Positions 1 to 8,367 of a stretch of DNA of 64,000 nt are shown here, piece after piece. Position 1 is the first letter of the stretch. Every line of letters starts with the position of its first letter. Below the pieces are notes generated by a model. It ran no database searches. It was not told the origin of the DNA and saw nothing but the letters and a program-made list of their open reading frames with translations. Source of the stretch: JAMXLO01 sp964427005 (GTDB lineage: Bacteria; Pseudomonadota; Alphaproteobacteria; Acetobacterales; Acetobacteraceae); contig CAYRTL010000001.1 of the NCBI GenBank assembly GCA_964427005.1, positions 124,001 to 188,000 on the forward strand, in the 5' to 3' direction. The translations under genes were made by a program, and so were the position numbers.

Positions 1-74
1 CTACGCCGAGAGCGACGCAGCTCTGCGTACCGCACCATGAAGGCGCGATACGCAGGCTCCTTGGTTATGTCCAC
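1..74 (-). CDS. phnE: Phosphonate ABC transporter permease PhnE, N-terminal fragment cut by window edge
   Basis: About 24 open codons lie on the minus strand from a GTG whose first base is shared with the phnD stop codon (TAGTG arrangement). The visible peptide is short and basic (it contains RYAELRRSRR), which suits the cytoplasmic N-terminus of a permease. Identity rests on position: phnC, phnD and phnE usually follow in that order. No membrane segment is visible because the gene runs off the window, so the family assignment is inference. Confidence 0.5.
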   Translation of the reverse strand, partial: MDITKEPAYRAFMVRYAELRRSRR

Positions 75-994
75 TATGAGCGATTGGCCCGCTGTTCGGC
101 CTGCCGCAGCTCAATGATGTCATGATAGAGTTCCATGCTTGCCGGCGCATAGCCAATGCCCGAGCCGCGCTCCACGTCGTCGTAAACATCCTTATGCGAC
201 TTTGGCAGATCGAGCATGAACTCGGTAACCGTGTTCTTCAGCTCGGCCGGGAGCGCAATGCGCACTGCCCAAGGGCCGTTGGGGATCTTACCCGACTGCC
301 AGATGATGCGGATGTCCGAGATTTTCAGCATGTGCTTATCGACCATCGAGCGCAGATTGCCGCGGGTGTAGCCCTCGGACATCTCGCCTTGTCCCGAGGT
401 CCATGTCACGGCGCCGTCGTACTGCTTGTTCAGCACGGCCACCACGCCCTGCTCATGACCGCCGGAAAAACCGGTCTTGGAAAAATATGCCCCGTCATCC
501 AGCTTGATGCCCTTCGCCTTCAGCGTGGCGCTTGGAATCAGATAGCCCGACGTAGAATTGGGATCAGCCCAGGCAAGCGAGTGCCCCTTCATGTCCTCCA
601 GCGACTTGATTCCTGAATCGGCGCGGACCACCATCACCGAATAGTAGTAGGTTGAACCATCCGCTTCCTGCGGAACCACTATCGGTTCGACGCACTTGCA
701 GTCGAGCCAGGCTCCGGCAAAACCGGACGCGCCAAACCCCGCCATCTCGAGCTGCCCAGCGGCGATGCCCTGCATCACGCCAGCATAATCGGCAGCCGGA
801 AACAGCTTCACCGGCATGCCCAACTTCTGCTCCAGCAGATGCTGGAACTTTCCATAGCGCGCCAAGCGATCCTGCGTGTTCTCTCCACCTAACAGACCGA
901 CGCGGAACTCCTTCGGGTTGTCTGAATCGGCATTCGCAGATGCAAGCCCGAACGCGCAGGCAGCTACCGCTGCTAGCAATACTCTGCGAAGCAT
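74..994 (-). CDS. phnD: Phosphonate/phosphite ABC transporter periplasmic binding protein PhnD
   Basis: This is the periplasmic solute-binding subunit of a PhnCDE-type importer for phosphonates or phosphite. A typical signal peptide (RRVLLAAVAACAFGLASA, cleavage near ANA-DSD) opens the protein. The mature part has PhnD features: a lobe beginning FRVGLLGGENTQDR, the DYAGVMQGIAAGQLEMAGFG stretch, and a DPNSTSGYLIP ligand-loop motif. Length (306 aa) is normal. I chose the second ATG because GGGGAG lies 9 nt before it, whereas it directly abuts the first ATG at 1003. It sits 18-27 nt after phnC. No C-P lyase genes are in view, so the true ligand is not shown. Confidence 0.9.
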   Translation of the reverse strand: MLRRVLLAAVAACAFGLASANADSDNPKEFRVGLLGGENTQDRLARYGKFQHLLEQKLGMPVKLFPAADYAGVMQGIAAGQLEMAGFGASGFAGAWLDCKCVEPIVVPQEADGSTYYYSVMVVRADSGIKSLEDMKGHSLAWADPNSTSGYLIPSATLKAKGIKLDDGAYFSKTGFSGGHEQGVVAVLNKQYDGAVTWTSGQGEMSEGYTRGNLRSMVDKHMLKISDIRIIWQSGKIPNGPWAVRIALPAELKNTVTEFMLDLPKSHKDVYDDVERGSGIGYAPASMELYHDIIELRQAEQRANRS

Positions 995-1021
995 GCTGTT
1001 CATCTCCCCTGGTTGGTCTGG

Positions 1022-1828
1022 TCAGGCGCGAGCAAAGGCGGGCAGCGTCGCGGCTCCGATGCTCGTGGAAGTTATCTTCTCATCCAATGCGTGGTCCGCC
1101 GTGCCGTAGATCGCGCGCACGGCCGTCTCGTCCAGCGCCTCGGAAGCGCCATCGAACACGATGCGCCCCATGGACATACCGATGATCCGGTCGCAGTAGG
1201 CGCGCGCGGTGTCAAGTGTGTGGAGATTGCAGAGCACAGTGATGCCGTCACGGCGATTGATGTCGCGCAGAGCGTCCATCACCACCTTGGCGTTCATCGG
1301 ATCGAGTGAAGCAATTGGTTCGTCGGCAAGCAGGATGCGCGGCTCCTGCATCAGCGCCCGCGCGATCGCCACGCGCTGCTGCTGGCCACCTGATAGCGAA
1401 TCTGCGCGGTTGAGTGCGAGGTCGGCAATGCCAAGACGATCCATTGCCTGGATCGCCAGTGCACGCTCCCTCGCGGTGAACAGCTTCGGCAAGGCGCGCA
1501 GGGTTGGGATCTGGTACAGCCGTCCGGCGAGGACGTTGGTCAGCACATCCAGCCGAGGCACCAGGTTGAACTGCTGAAAGATCATTGCCGCGCTGGCACG
1601 CCATGCATGCAGGGCTCGACCAGTCAGCCGAGTGATGTCGCGGCCATCGAACAGCAGGCGCCCCTCGCTCGGGTCGATCAGCCGGTTCACCATGCGCAGC
1701 AGCGTGGACTTGCCTGCGCCGGACCGGCCGATGATGCCGACCATCTGGCCAGCAGGGATCGCGAGGGTGGCCTCAGCTACCGCGACCCGCTCACCGAAGC
1801 GGCGTGTCACCTTGTCAAGTTCGAGCAT
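1022..1828 (-). CDS. phnC: Phosphonate ABC transporter ATP-binding protein PhnC
   Basis: Cytoplasmic ATPase that powers the PhnCDE importer. All ABC signatures are present: Walker A GRSGAGKS at about residues 34-41, Q-loop FQQFNL at 84-89, signature LSGGQQQR at 145-152, and Walker B ILLADEP at 165-171 followed by IASLD. Length of 268 aa is normal for PhnC. It is first in the leftward phnC-phnD-phnE run. The 83 nt between it and the neighbouring GH15 gene must hold its promoter unless it is co-transcribed with that gene; I see no clear -35/-10 there. Confidence 0.92.
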   Translation of the reverse strand: MLELDKVTRRFGERVAVAEATLAIPAGQMVGIIGRSGAGKSTLLRMVNRLIDPSEGRLLFDGRDITRLTGRALHAWRASAAMIFQQFNLVPRLDVLTNVLAGRLYQIPTLRALPKLFTARERALAIQAMDRLGIADLALNRADSLSGGQQQRVAIARALMQEPRILLADEPIASLDPMNAKVVMDALRDINRRDGITVLCNLHTLDTARAYCDRIIGMSMGRIVFDGASEALDETAVRAIYGTADHALDEKITSTSIGAATLPAFARA

Positions 1829-1911
1829 CAGGCCCCCAACCGCACGCCCCGGCCATAACCCGCCTTCCGTGACAGAACGATGTAACTTCCGTGAACAGCC
1901 CGTGTCGGCGT

Positions 1912-3783
1912 TCAGCCGTGCCGACGCCTGTGCGCAGGCCCGTGATTGTGCAGGTTAAGGGCGGTATTGATAAGCGCCAAGTGAGAGAACGCCTGCGGAA
2001 AATTGCCTAACTGACGACGCTCGCGCGGGTCATACTCTTCGGCGAGCAGTCCGACGTCATTGCATAGCCCAATCAGGCGCTCAAAAAGTGCACGCGCCTC
2101 GCGCCGACGGCCTTGCAGGATCAGATTGTCGGCGAGCCAGAAACTGCAGGCGAGAAAGACACCTTCACCCGGCGGGAGCCCGTCAACCCCTTCATGCGTG
2201 CGATAGCGAAGCACCAGACCATCCAGCGTGAGCTCGCGCTGGATGGCGGCAACAGTGCCTTTAATTCGCGGATCCTCGGGCGGCAGGAAGCCTACCATCG
2301 GCAGCAGCAGTAGGCTGGCATCCAATGAATCACCACCGTAGTACTGCACGAAGCTGTTCTTTGCGGTGCTGAATCCCTCCCGACATACCGAGTCGTGGAT
2401 TCGCTGGCGTAGCGTGCGCCACTGATCGAGCCTTCCCGGCATGTTGAACTCTTCGGCGCCACGGATCGCGCGATCCATGGCCACCCAGGCCATTACCTTT
2501 GAGAAGGTGAAGTGCCGGCTGGTCCCTCTCACCTCCCAGATGCTCTCGTCAGGCTCTTGCCAGATGGACGCCAGGTGCGAGACGAGTTGGCGTTGGATGT
2601 CCCAACTGCCATTCGGCGGCGCGAGCTTCAGATGCATTTCCTGGTAAAGGGCATCCATCAGCTCGCCAAACACATCGAGCTGCAACTGGCTGCTGGCGGC
2701 ATTGCCAATGCGCACTGGCCGGGACCCTCGATAGCCTGCCAGCCACGGCACTTCCCATTCCACCAGCCAACGCTCTCCGGCCAAGCCGTATAATGTCTGC
2801 ACCTGTGCCGGCGTACCAGCGACGCTTCGCCGCAACCAGGCACCCCAGGCTTGTGCCTCCTCGCGATAGCCGGCGTGAATCAACGCGAGTAGTGTAAAGG
2901 TCGCGTCGCGTAGCCAGCAGTAGCGATAATCCCAGTTGCGCGGACCTTGCAGCTTCTCCGGCAGTGACGTCGTGGGCGCCGCGACGATGCCTCCGGTTGG
3001 ATAATAGGTGAGCGCCTTCAGCGTCAGCAGCGATCGCTGCACGATCTCACGCCACTCGCCCTGATAGAGGCAACGGGACGACCACGCGACCCACCCGGCC
3101 TCGATCTCGTCGAGTGCGACGTCAGCCTGCGGCACTACCGGATCGGCCAGATGCGACTCGCCGCGCGACAGAGCGAATGGAATGCGCTGCCCCGCGTTGA
3201 CGGTGAATTCGCCCACCGTGGTGAACCGCTCGCCGTGCAGACGGATCCCGCTGTGCAGCACCACCACCTCGGGCCCTGCGATCGCACGCAGACCTGTCCC
3301 GCGTTGCAGCCGGGTCACCCAGGGGATGGCGGAGCCGTAGTCGAACCGGAGTGACAGGTCGAGCCGCATCGGCACCTGACCGCTTCGTCCTTCCACGATT
3401 CGCACCACGGACGAATTGCCTGTGGCAGCTGTCATGAAGTCGATCAGCGCGACGGTTCCGGACCCCGTTTCGAACACCGTCTCCAGGATCATCGTTCCTG
3501 GCCTGTAGCGTCGGGTTGTCCGTACCACCGGCTCGGCGGGCGCAATACGCCAGCGTCCATTATCCGGTGTTCCCACCAGCGCGGAAAAACAGGCGGGACT
3601 ATCGAAGCGGGGCCAACACAACCAGTCGATCGAGCCCTCGCGGCTGACGAGTGCGGCCGTGTGGCAGTCGCCGATCAAGGCATAATCCTCGATGCGTGGC
3701 GCGTGCTGTGGCGTAGGAGCTGGTGCCTGACGTAGATCGTCCTGGCCTTGCTCTGGCGGATGCCCGCCGGGTGGTTCTGCCAT
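1912..3783 (-). CDS. Glycoside hydrolase family 15 protein (glucoamylase/trehalase-like)
   Basis: 623-residue inverting alpha-glucosidase-type enzyme of family GH15, which releases glucose from maltodextrins or, in some actinobacterial members, from trehalose. Family marks: GDCHTAALVSREGSIDWLC close to the N-terminus, NWDYRYCWLRD near residues 283-293, a candidate catalytic Glu in IWEVRG (about 417), and a second in LLAEEYDP (about 582). No signal peptide is seen, so it is probably cytosolic. I placed the start at the ATG that overlaps the stop of the small secreted protein upstream (TGATG); a longer reading from 3867 lies inside that gene. Trehalase is possible since otsA occurs 50 kb away, but the substrate cannot be read from sequence. 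Confidence 0.85.
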   Translation of the reverse strand: MAEPPGGHPPEQGQDDLRQAPAPTPQHAPRIEDYALIGDCHTAALVSREGSIDWLCWPRFDSPACFSALVGTPDNGRWRIAPAEPVVRTTRRYRPGTMILETVFETGSGTVALIDFMTAATGNSSVVRIVEGRSGQVPMRLDLSLRFDYGSAIPWVTRLQRGTGLRAIAGPEVVVLHSGIRLHGERFTTVGEFTVNAGQRIPFALSRGESHLADPVVPQADVALDEIEAGWVAWSSRCLYQGEWREIVQRSLLTLKALTYYPTGGIVAAPTTSLPEKLQGPRNWDYRYCWLRDATFTLLALIHAGYREEAQAWGAWLRRSVAGTPAQVQTLYGLAGERWLVEWEVPWLAGYRGSRPVRIGNAASSQLQLDVFGELMDALYQEMHLKLAPPNGSWDIQRQLVSHLASIWQEPDESIWEVRGTSRHFTFSKVMAWVAMDRAIRGAEEFNMPGRLDQWRTLRQRIHDSVCREGFSTAKNSFVQYYGGDSLDASLLLLPMVGFLPPEDPRIKGTVAAIQRELTLDGLVLRYRTHEGVDGLPPGEGVFLACSFWLADNLILQGRRREARALFERLIGLCNDVGLLAEEYDPRERRQLGNFPQAFSHLALINTALNLHNHGPAHRRRHG

Positions 3784-4175
3784 CAGGTAGCCCGGCCCCA
3801 GACCCGGCCTTGCGCCGTCGTGCAGTAGCAAGACGATCCAGCTGCGACCGGATGTTCCATCGGGCACACAGCGCTACCGGCGACGCACGACTGGCCGGAA
3901 GGCCGGTATTGCGCCGGCGGCTGGCCATACACTGGCGGCGGGTAGTAGGCCGGCGGTGGGTAATACGCCGGGGGCGGGTAGTAAGCCGGCGGCGGATAAT
4001 AGACGGGGGGCGGTACGTAGTACGCGGGCGGCCCGAAGTAGAGCGGAAAGCCGAATCCGACCCAGACCCGGGCTTCGGCTGGCTTCGGCGCGCCAGCCAT
4101 GCCTGCCATAAGGATCACGCCAAACGCTGCCGGCGCGAGTGTCCGCGGCAGAATGCTCAACACTGATCGGTTCAT
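3783..4175 (-). CDS. Small secreted Pro/Tyr-rich protein with tandem YYPPP repeats
   Basis: 130-residue exported protein of unknown function. A signal peptide (about residues 1-35, hydrophobic run ending MAGAPKPAEA) is followed by a tandem run of YYPPPA/V units at about residues 50-75. The tail carries paired cysteines (CVAG, VCPME, SCYC) and ends QGRVWGRAT. I know this architecture from small hypothetical proteins of Acetobacterales/Rhodospirillales; no role has been established. The DNA of the repeat is a degenerate roughly 15-bp tandem array, so copy number may vary between strains. Its stop overlaps the GH15 start by one base, which implies coupled translation. The start (4175) gives the best signal peptide. 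Confidence 0.75.
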   Translation of the reverse strand: MNRSVLSILPRTLAPAAFGVILMAGMAGAPKPAEARVWVGFGFPLYFGPPAYYVPPPVYYPPPAYYPPPAYYPPPAYYPPPVYGQPPAQYRPSGQSCVAGSAVCPMEHPVAAGSSCYCTTAQGRVWGRAT

Positions 4176-4387
4176 GTTCGGTGATCCTGCCCTCGCAATG
4201 TTGCTGGAATATGGCCCGACTGCTCGGGTTTCATGCGCTGCTCCTATGTTCACGCAGCGGTGCGCTGAGCTTGACTTTCGGCTATTTAATCCTGATACCC
4301 CGCCCGTTACGCGCGTCGTGCCGCTCGCGGCGGCATCGCGTGAGTGTTGCGCCGCAGCACCGTTACCAGCCAGCGACTGGACCAGAG

Positions 4388-5920
4388 TTGAACGATACCA
4401 CGACCGCCCCGGCGGAACCGACTGAACACGCGCCGATCGAAATTGTCGAGCCGATCAGCGAAGAACCTCCGCGCCCCTTGTTCGCTGATCTCGGGTTGTC
4501 GGAGCCCGTGCAACGTGCGATCGCCGAAATGGGCTATCGGCATCCAACGCCCATCCAGGAGCAGGCAATTCCCGTCGTGCTGATGGGCCGTGACGTGCTC
4601 GGCACTGCTCAGACAGGCACCGGGAAGACCGCCAGCTTCACCCTGCCCATGCTGGATATTCTCACCGGGTCTCGGGCGCGTGCGCGCATGCCGCGCAGCC
4701 TGATCCTGGAGCCGACACGCGAACTGGCGCTGCAGGTGGCGGAGAACTTCACTCAGTACGGCAAGTACCTGAAGCTTACGCACGCGCTGGTCATCGGCGG
4801 CGAGAGCATGACCGATCAGCGCGACGTGCTGATGCGCGGCGTCGATGTGCTGATCGCGACGCCTGGCCGGCTGATCGACATGTTCGAGCGCGGTTCAATT
4901 CTGTTGTCGGATGTCAAGATCCTGGTGATCGATGAGGCGGACCGGATGCTGGACATGGGATTCATTCCCGACGTCGAGCGCATCGTCTCGCTGTTGCCGA
5001 GAACCCGGCAGACGCTGTTTTTCAGCGCCACCCTGTTCCCGGAAATTCGCCGGCTGGCTGACGCATTCCTGTCCAATCCGCGAGAGATTGCGGTTTCACG
5101 ACCTGCCTCGGTGGCCACGACGATTACCGAAGGCTTGGCTCTGGTCGCTGAACACGACAAGCGCGAGGCGTTGCGGCGGCTGATCCGGACCCAGAAGGTG
5201 CAGAACGCGCTGATCTTCTGTAACCGCAAGCGCGATGTCGACATCCTGCACAAGTCGCTGACGCGACATAAGTTCAGCGTCGGCGCCCTGCATGGTGACA
5301 TGGCGCAGACCATCCGCTTCACCACGCTGGAGAAGTTCAAGGCGAACGAGTTGCAGTTGCTGGTGTGCAGCGATGTCGCGGCGCGTGGCATCGATATCGG
5401 CGGCCTGTCGCATGTTTTCAATTTCGACGTGCCCCATCATGCCGAGGACTATGTGCATCGCATCGGGCGGACGGGCCGTGCTGGCCTCGAGGGACACGCG
5501 TTCACCATCGCCACGCCTGAGGATCGGGCAGCGGTGGAGGCAATCGAGAAGCTGATCGGGCATCCGATTCCGCCGATGAATGTCGAAGGGCTCGATCCGG
5601 TGGATTGGGCGGAGGATGACGGACGGCGACGGCGCGGTCGAAGTCGAACTGCAAAACCCAAGACAGCACCTGCGCGCAAGAAAGCACCCTCTCCCGAACC
5701 CTCCCCCGCTTCGCGGGAGAAGGAGTCGAGGCCAGCTATTCCCGCTCCCGCGAAGCGGGGGAGGGTTCCGGAGGGCGTACCGCGGGAAGCGCCGCGCCGA
5801 GAACCGCGCCGACGCGATGAAGATCTCGGCCCGCCAGTGACCGGCTTCGGCGATGAAGTGCCTGCGTTTATGCTATTGCGTCCGCGTGCGGTGACGAAAT
5901 CAGAGGATAGCAAGGCATGA
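4388..5920 (+). CDS. DEAD-box ATP-dependent RNA helicase (RhlE/CsdA-like)
   Basis: RNA helicase with a complete core: Q motif GYRHPTPIQEQ, motif I AQTGTGKT (about 74-81), PTRELA, TPGR, DEAD (about 182-185), SAT (about 213), ARGID and HRIGRTGR (about 357-364). A basic, proline-rich tail follows from about residue 420. Roles in ribosome assembly or mRNA decay are usual for the family. Start is uncertain: no in-frame ATG lies near the domain, so I chose TTG at 4388; GTG at 4340 and ATG at 4139 are longer options but add sequence unlike the family. Part of the tail (about residues 437-461) is encoded by a perfect 24-bp inverted repeat. The stop overlaps the gcdH start (ATGA). Confidence 0.93.
   Translation: MNDTTTAPAEPTEHAPIEIVEPISEEPPRPLFADLGLSEPVQRAIAEMGYRHPTPIQEQAIPVVLMGRDVLGTAQTGTGKTASFTLPMLDILTGSRARARMPRSLILEPTRELALQVAENFTQYGKYLKLTHALVIGGESMTDQRDVLMRGVDVLIATPGRLIDMFERGSILLSDVKILVIDEADRMLDMGFIPDVERIVSLLPRTRQTLFFSATLFPEIRRLADAFLSNPREIAVSRPASVATTITEGLALVAEHDKREALRRLIRTQKVQNALIFCNRKRDVDILHKSLTRHKFSVGALHGDMAQTIRFTTLEKFKANELQLLVCSDVAARGIDIGGLSHVFNFDVPHHAEDYVHRIGRTGRAGLEGHAFTIATPEDRAAVEAIEKLIGHPIPPMNVEGLDPVDWAEDDGRRRRGRSRTAKPKTAPARKKAPSPEPSPASREKESRPAIPAPAKRGRVPEGVPREAPRREPRRRDEDLGPPVTGFGDEVPAFMLLRPRAVTKSEDSKA
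5696..5768. repeat. REP-like palindrome lying inside the helicase coding sequence
   Basis: Two exact 24-bp inverted arms (5696-5719 and 5745-5768) built on CCCTCCCCCGCTTCGCGGGAG are separated by 25 bp. The reading frame of the DEAD-box helicase stays open through both arms. A near-identical single arm occurs at 54634-54659, between genes. The sequence type resembles GC-rich palindromes that are normally intergenic in alphaproteobacteria. Confidence 0.85.
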
Positions 5921-7095
5921 AGTTCACGCCTTTCCAGTGGGACGATGCGCTGCATCTCGACCAGCAGTTGACGGATGAGGAGCGTGCCATTCGTGATGCC
6001 GCCCGCGAGTATTGCCAGGAGAAGCTGTTCCCACGCGTGATCGAGGCGAACCGGCACGAGAAGTTCCATCGCGAGATCATGAACGAGATGGGCGAGATGG
6101 GATTCCTCGGCGCGACGCTGGAGGGCTACGGCTGCGCGGGCGTGAACTATGTCAGCTACGGATTGATCGCGCGCGAAGTGGAGCGTGTGGACTCCGGCTA
6201 TCGCTCGGCGTTCTCGGTGCAGTCATCGCTGGTGATGTATCCGATCTGGGACTTCGGTTCCGACGCCCAGAAGGAGAAGTACCTGCCGAAGCTGCGCAGC
6301 GGAGAGTGGGTCGGCTGCTTCGGCCTGACGGAACCGGATGCCGGCTCCGATCCCGCGTCCATGCGGACACGGGCGAAGCGCACCGACGGCGGGTACGTGC
6401 TGAACGGCTCGAAGACCTGGATCACCAATTCGGCGATCGCCGATGTCTTGGTGGTCTGGGCGAAGGACGATGCAGGCGACATCCGCGGCTTCATTCTCGA
6501 GAAGGGGATGAAGGGCCTGAGCGCGCCCAAGATCGAAGGCAAGTTCTCGCTGCGAGCTTCGGTCACCGGCATGATCATGATGGACAATGTCGAGGTGCCG
6601 GAAGACGCGATGCTGCCGAAGGTGAAGGGGCTGCGCGGACCATTCTCCTGCCTGAACAACGCACGTTATGGCATCGCCTGGGGAGCGATGGGAGCAGCGG
6701 AATTCTGCTGGCACGCCGCGCGCGATTACACGATGCAGCGGATCATGTTCGGACGGCCCCTCGCGGCAACGCAACTCATCCAGAAAAAGCTGGTGGACAT
6801 GCAGACCGAGATCACGCTTGGCCTGCAGTCGGTGCTGCGTCTTGGCCGGCTGATTGACGCTGACAACGCGGCCCCGGAGATGATCAGCCTGCTGAAGCGC
6901 AACAACTGCGGCAAGGCGTTGGATATCGCGCGAACGGCACGTGACATGCACGGCGGTAACGGCGTCGCGGACGAGTACCACGTGATCCGGCACGTGATGA
7001 ACCTCGAGGCGGTGAACACCTACGAGGGAACGCACGACGTTCACGCGCTGATCCTCGGCCGTGCGCAGACCGGGCTATCGGCATTCGGCGCCTGA
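5917..7095 (+). CDS. gcdH: Glutaryl-CoA dehydrogenase
   Basis: FAD acyl-CoA dehydrogenase that oxidises and decarboxylates glutaryl-CoA to crotonyl-CoA in lysine, tryptophan and aromatic catabolism. The 392-residue length is normal. Marks are GCFGLTEPDAGSDP (FAD/substrate loop), the KTWITNS strand, FGRPLAATQLIQKK, DMHGGNG, and the catalytic-base region VNTYEGTHDVHALILGRA, where the Glu falls at residue 370. That C-terminal block is typical of glutaryl-CoA dehydrogenases rather than short-chain acyl-CoA dehydrogenases. It overlaps the helicase by 4 nt; the pairing is probably positional rather than functional. ETF genes are not in the window. Confidence 0.95.
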   Translation: MKFTPFQWDDALHLDQQLTDEERAIRDAAREYCQEKLFPRVIEANRHEKFHREIMNEMGEMGFLGATLEGYGCAGVNYVSYGLIAREVERVDSGYRSAFSVQSSLVMYPIWDFGSDAQKEKYLPKLRSGEWVGCFGLTEPDAGSDPASMRTRAKRTDGGYVLNGSKTWITNSAIADVLVVWAKDDAGDIRGFILEKGMKGLSAPKIEGKFSLRASVTGMIMMDNVEVPEDAMLPKVKGLRGPFSCLNNARYGIAWGAMGAAEFCWHAARDYTMQRIMFGRPLAATQLIQKKLVDMQTEITLGLQSVLRLGRLIDADNAAPEMISLLKRNNCGKALDIARTARDMHGGNGVADEYHVIRHVMNLEAVNTYEGTHDVHALILGRAQTGLSAFGA

Positions 7096-7161
7096 TACCT
7101 AAGTCAAGGATTCAACACGAAGGAAGAACGAGAGCCACCGAGGGCCACGGAGTCGCACCCT

Positions 7162-7233
7162 GTCATTGCGCGGAGCGAAGCGACGAAGCAATCCAGTGGG
7201 TCCCCTGGATTGCTTCGCTTCACTCGCAATGAC
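7162..7233. repeat. Intergenic palindromic repeat (GTCATTGCG...CGCAATGAC type)
   Basis: A roughly 72-bp imperfect inverted repeat begins GTCATTGCGCGGAGCGAAGC and ends CTCGCAATGAC, with inner arms GAAGCAATCCAG and CTGGATTGCTTC. It lies between gcdH and the RNA methyltransferase, where it could also act as a transcript 3' end. The preceding stretch at 7110-7150 (CACGAAGGAAGAACGAGAGC-like) resembles another common bacterial intergenic repeat, rich in CACGAAGG/CACGGAG units. Confidence 0.75.
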
Positions 7234-7281
7234 CCGATCGGTGACGGCGAGAACTCTGACCATGCTGCCCTGGGACTTGGT

Positions 7282-8367
7282 ATGAGCAGGTCGGATCCGC
7301 CCTGCCCTCATTTCGGCGTCTGTGGCGGCTGCACTCTGCAGGACTGGCAGGACGAAGCCTACATTGCCCATAAATGCGACCTGCTCGCCACTGCACTGCG
7401 GCGCGCGGGTTTCTCCGATACGGAGCTGGCGATGCCGGCACGCACCGGACCAGGTGAGCGGCGGCGTATAGATCTCGCGGTTCGGCGCACCCGTGATGGC
7501 GTGGTGCTCGGCCTGCACAGGCAGCGTAGTGGCGAAGTTGTCGATCTGACGACATGTGTGGTCCTGCATCCCACGCTGGTCGCGTTGTTCCCGCCGTTGA
7601 AGGAAATGCTGTCGCGCTTGCATGCGTTCCGTCGCGAAGCATCGGTGATCGCAAATCTGTTGGACTCAGGGGCCGATCTTCTGCTTCGGACCGATGCGCC
7701 GCTGGATATCGGTGACCGCATCGCGCTGACGGAGTTCGCACGCGCTCACTCGCTGCCGCGCATCGCCTGGGCACAGGAGAAGGGCGAACCGGAGCCGATC
7801 GCCGTCCTCCGGCCGCCGACCACATCGCTTTCCGGGGTCCAGATCTCACCGCCACCCGGTGCGTTTCTGCAGGCCTCTCAATCCGGCGAGGCAGCTATCG
7901 TCCGGACGGTACTCGACGCTTCGCCATCCAAAGGGCGGGTAGCCGAACTGTTTGCCGGCTGTGGCACGATTACCTTCGCGCTGGCGCAACACGGCCGAGT
8001 TAGCGCGTGGGAAGGCGATGCCGCATCAGTCGCGGCGTTGCGCGCCGCCGCCAATCACGCCGGCCTCGCTGGCCGCATCACGATCACCCAGCGCGATCTC
8101 GCACGCCAGCCACTGCAGCCGAAGGAACTTGCCGGCTTTGCAGCGGTTGTTCTCGATCCGCCATTCGCCGGCGCGGCGGCTCAGGTCGCGACGATTGCCG
8201 CGGCGAAGCTGCCGGTGGTGATCTATGTGAGCTGCAATCCGGCGACCCTGTCGCGGGATGCGCGCCTGCTGCGGCAGGCGGGCTACGGTCTCAAGAGTGC
8301 CACGCCGATCGATCAGTTCCTTTGGTCGGAGCGACTGGAAAGCGTCGTGACCTTCGCTGTTGGCTGA
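7282..8367 (+). CDS. TrmA/RlmC/RlmD-family SAM-dependent RNA (uracil-5)-methyltransferase
   Basis: 361-residue RNA m5U methyltransferase. A [4Fe-4S]-type cysteine set is visible (C8, C14, C17 in CPHFGVCGGC and C92 in LTTCVVLHP), then a SAM-binding segment (VAELFAGCGTITFALA) and the catalytic cysteine in YVSCNPATLSRD (about C318). No N-terminal TRAM domain is present, so the layout is closer to RlmC than RlmD; whether the target is 23S rRNA or tRNA is open. I started at ATG 7282, right before the Fe-S motif, because an upstream start would be inside the repeat at 7162-7233. The 3' end overlaps the convergent mscS-type gene by 55 bp. Confidence 0.88.
   Translation: MSRSDPPCPHFGVCGGCTLQDWQDEAYIAHKCDLLATALRRAGFSDTELAMPARTGPGERRRIDLAVRRTRDGVVLGLHRQRSGEVVDLTTCVVLHPTLVALFPPLKEMLSRLHAFRREASVIANLLDSGADLLLRTDAPLDIGDRIALTEFARAHSLPRIAWAQEKGEPEPIAVLRPPTTSLSGVQISPPPGAFLQASQSGEAAIVRTVLDASPSKGRVAELFAGCGTITFALAQHGRVSAWEGDAASVAALRAAANHAGLAGRITITQRDLARQPLQPKELAGFAAVVLDPPFAGAAAQVATIAAAKLPVVIYVSCNPATLSRDARLLRQAGYGLKSATPIDQFLWSERLESVVTFAVG

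Noticed and set aside
3900..4020. Short tandem repeat array resembling a CRISPR
   Set aside because: Repeat unit is about 15 bp with no spacers; it encodes the YYPPP repeats of a protein.
4139..4387. Longer N-terminus for the DEAD-box helicase from ATG 4139
   Set aside because: It overlaps the 5' end of the divergent secreted-protein gene, and the added residues do not look like helicase sequence.
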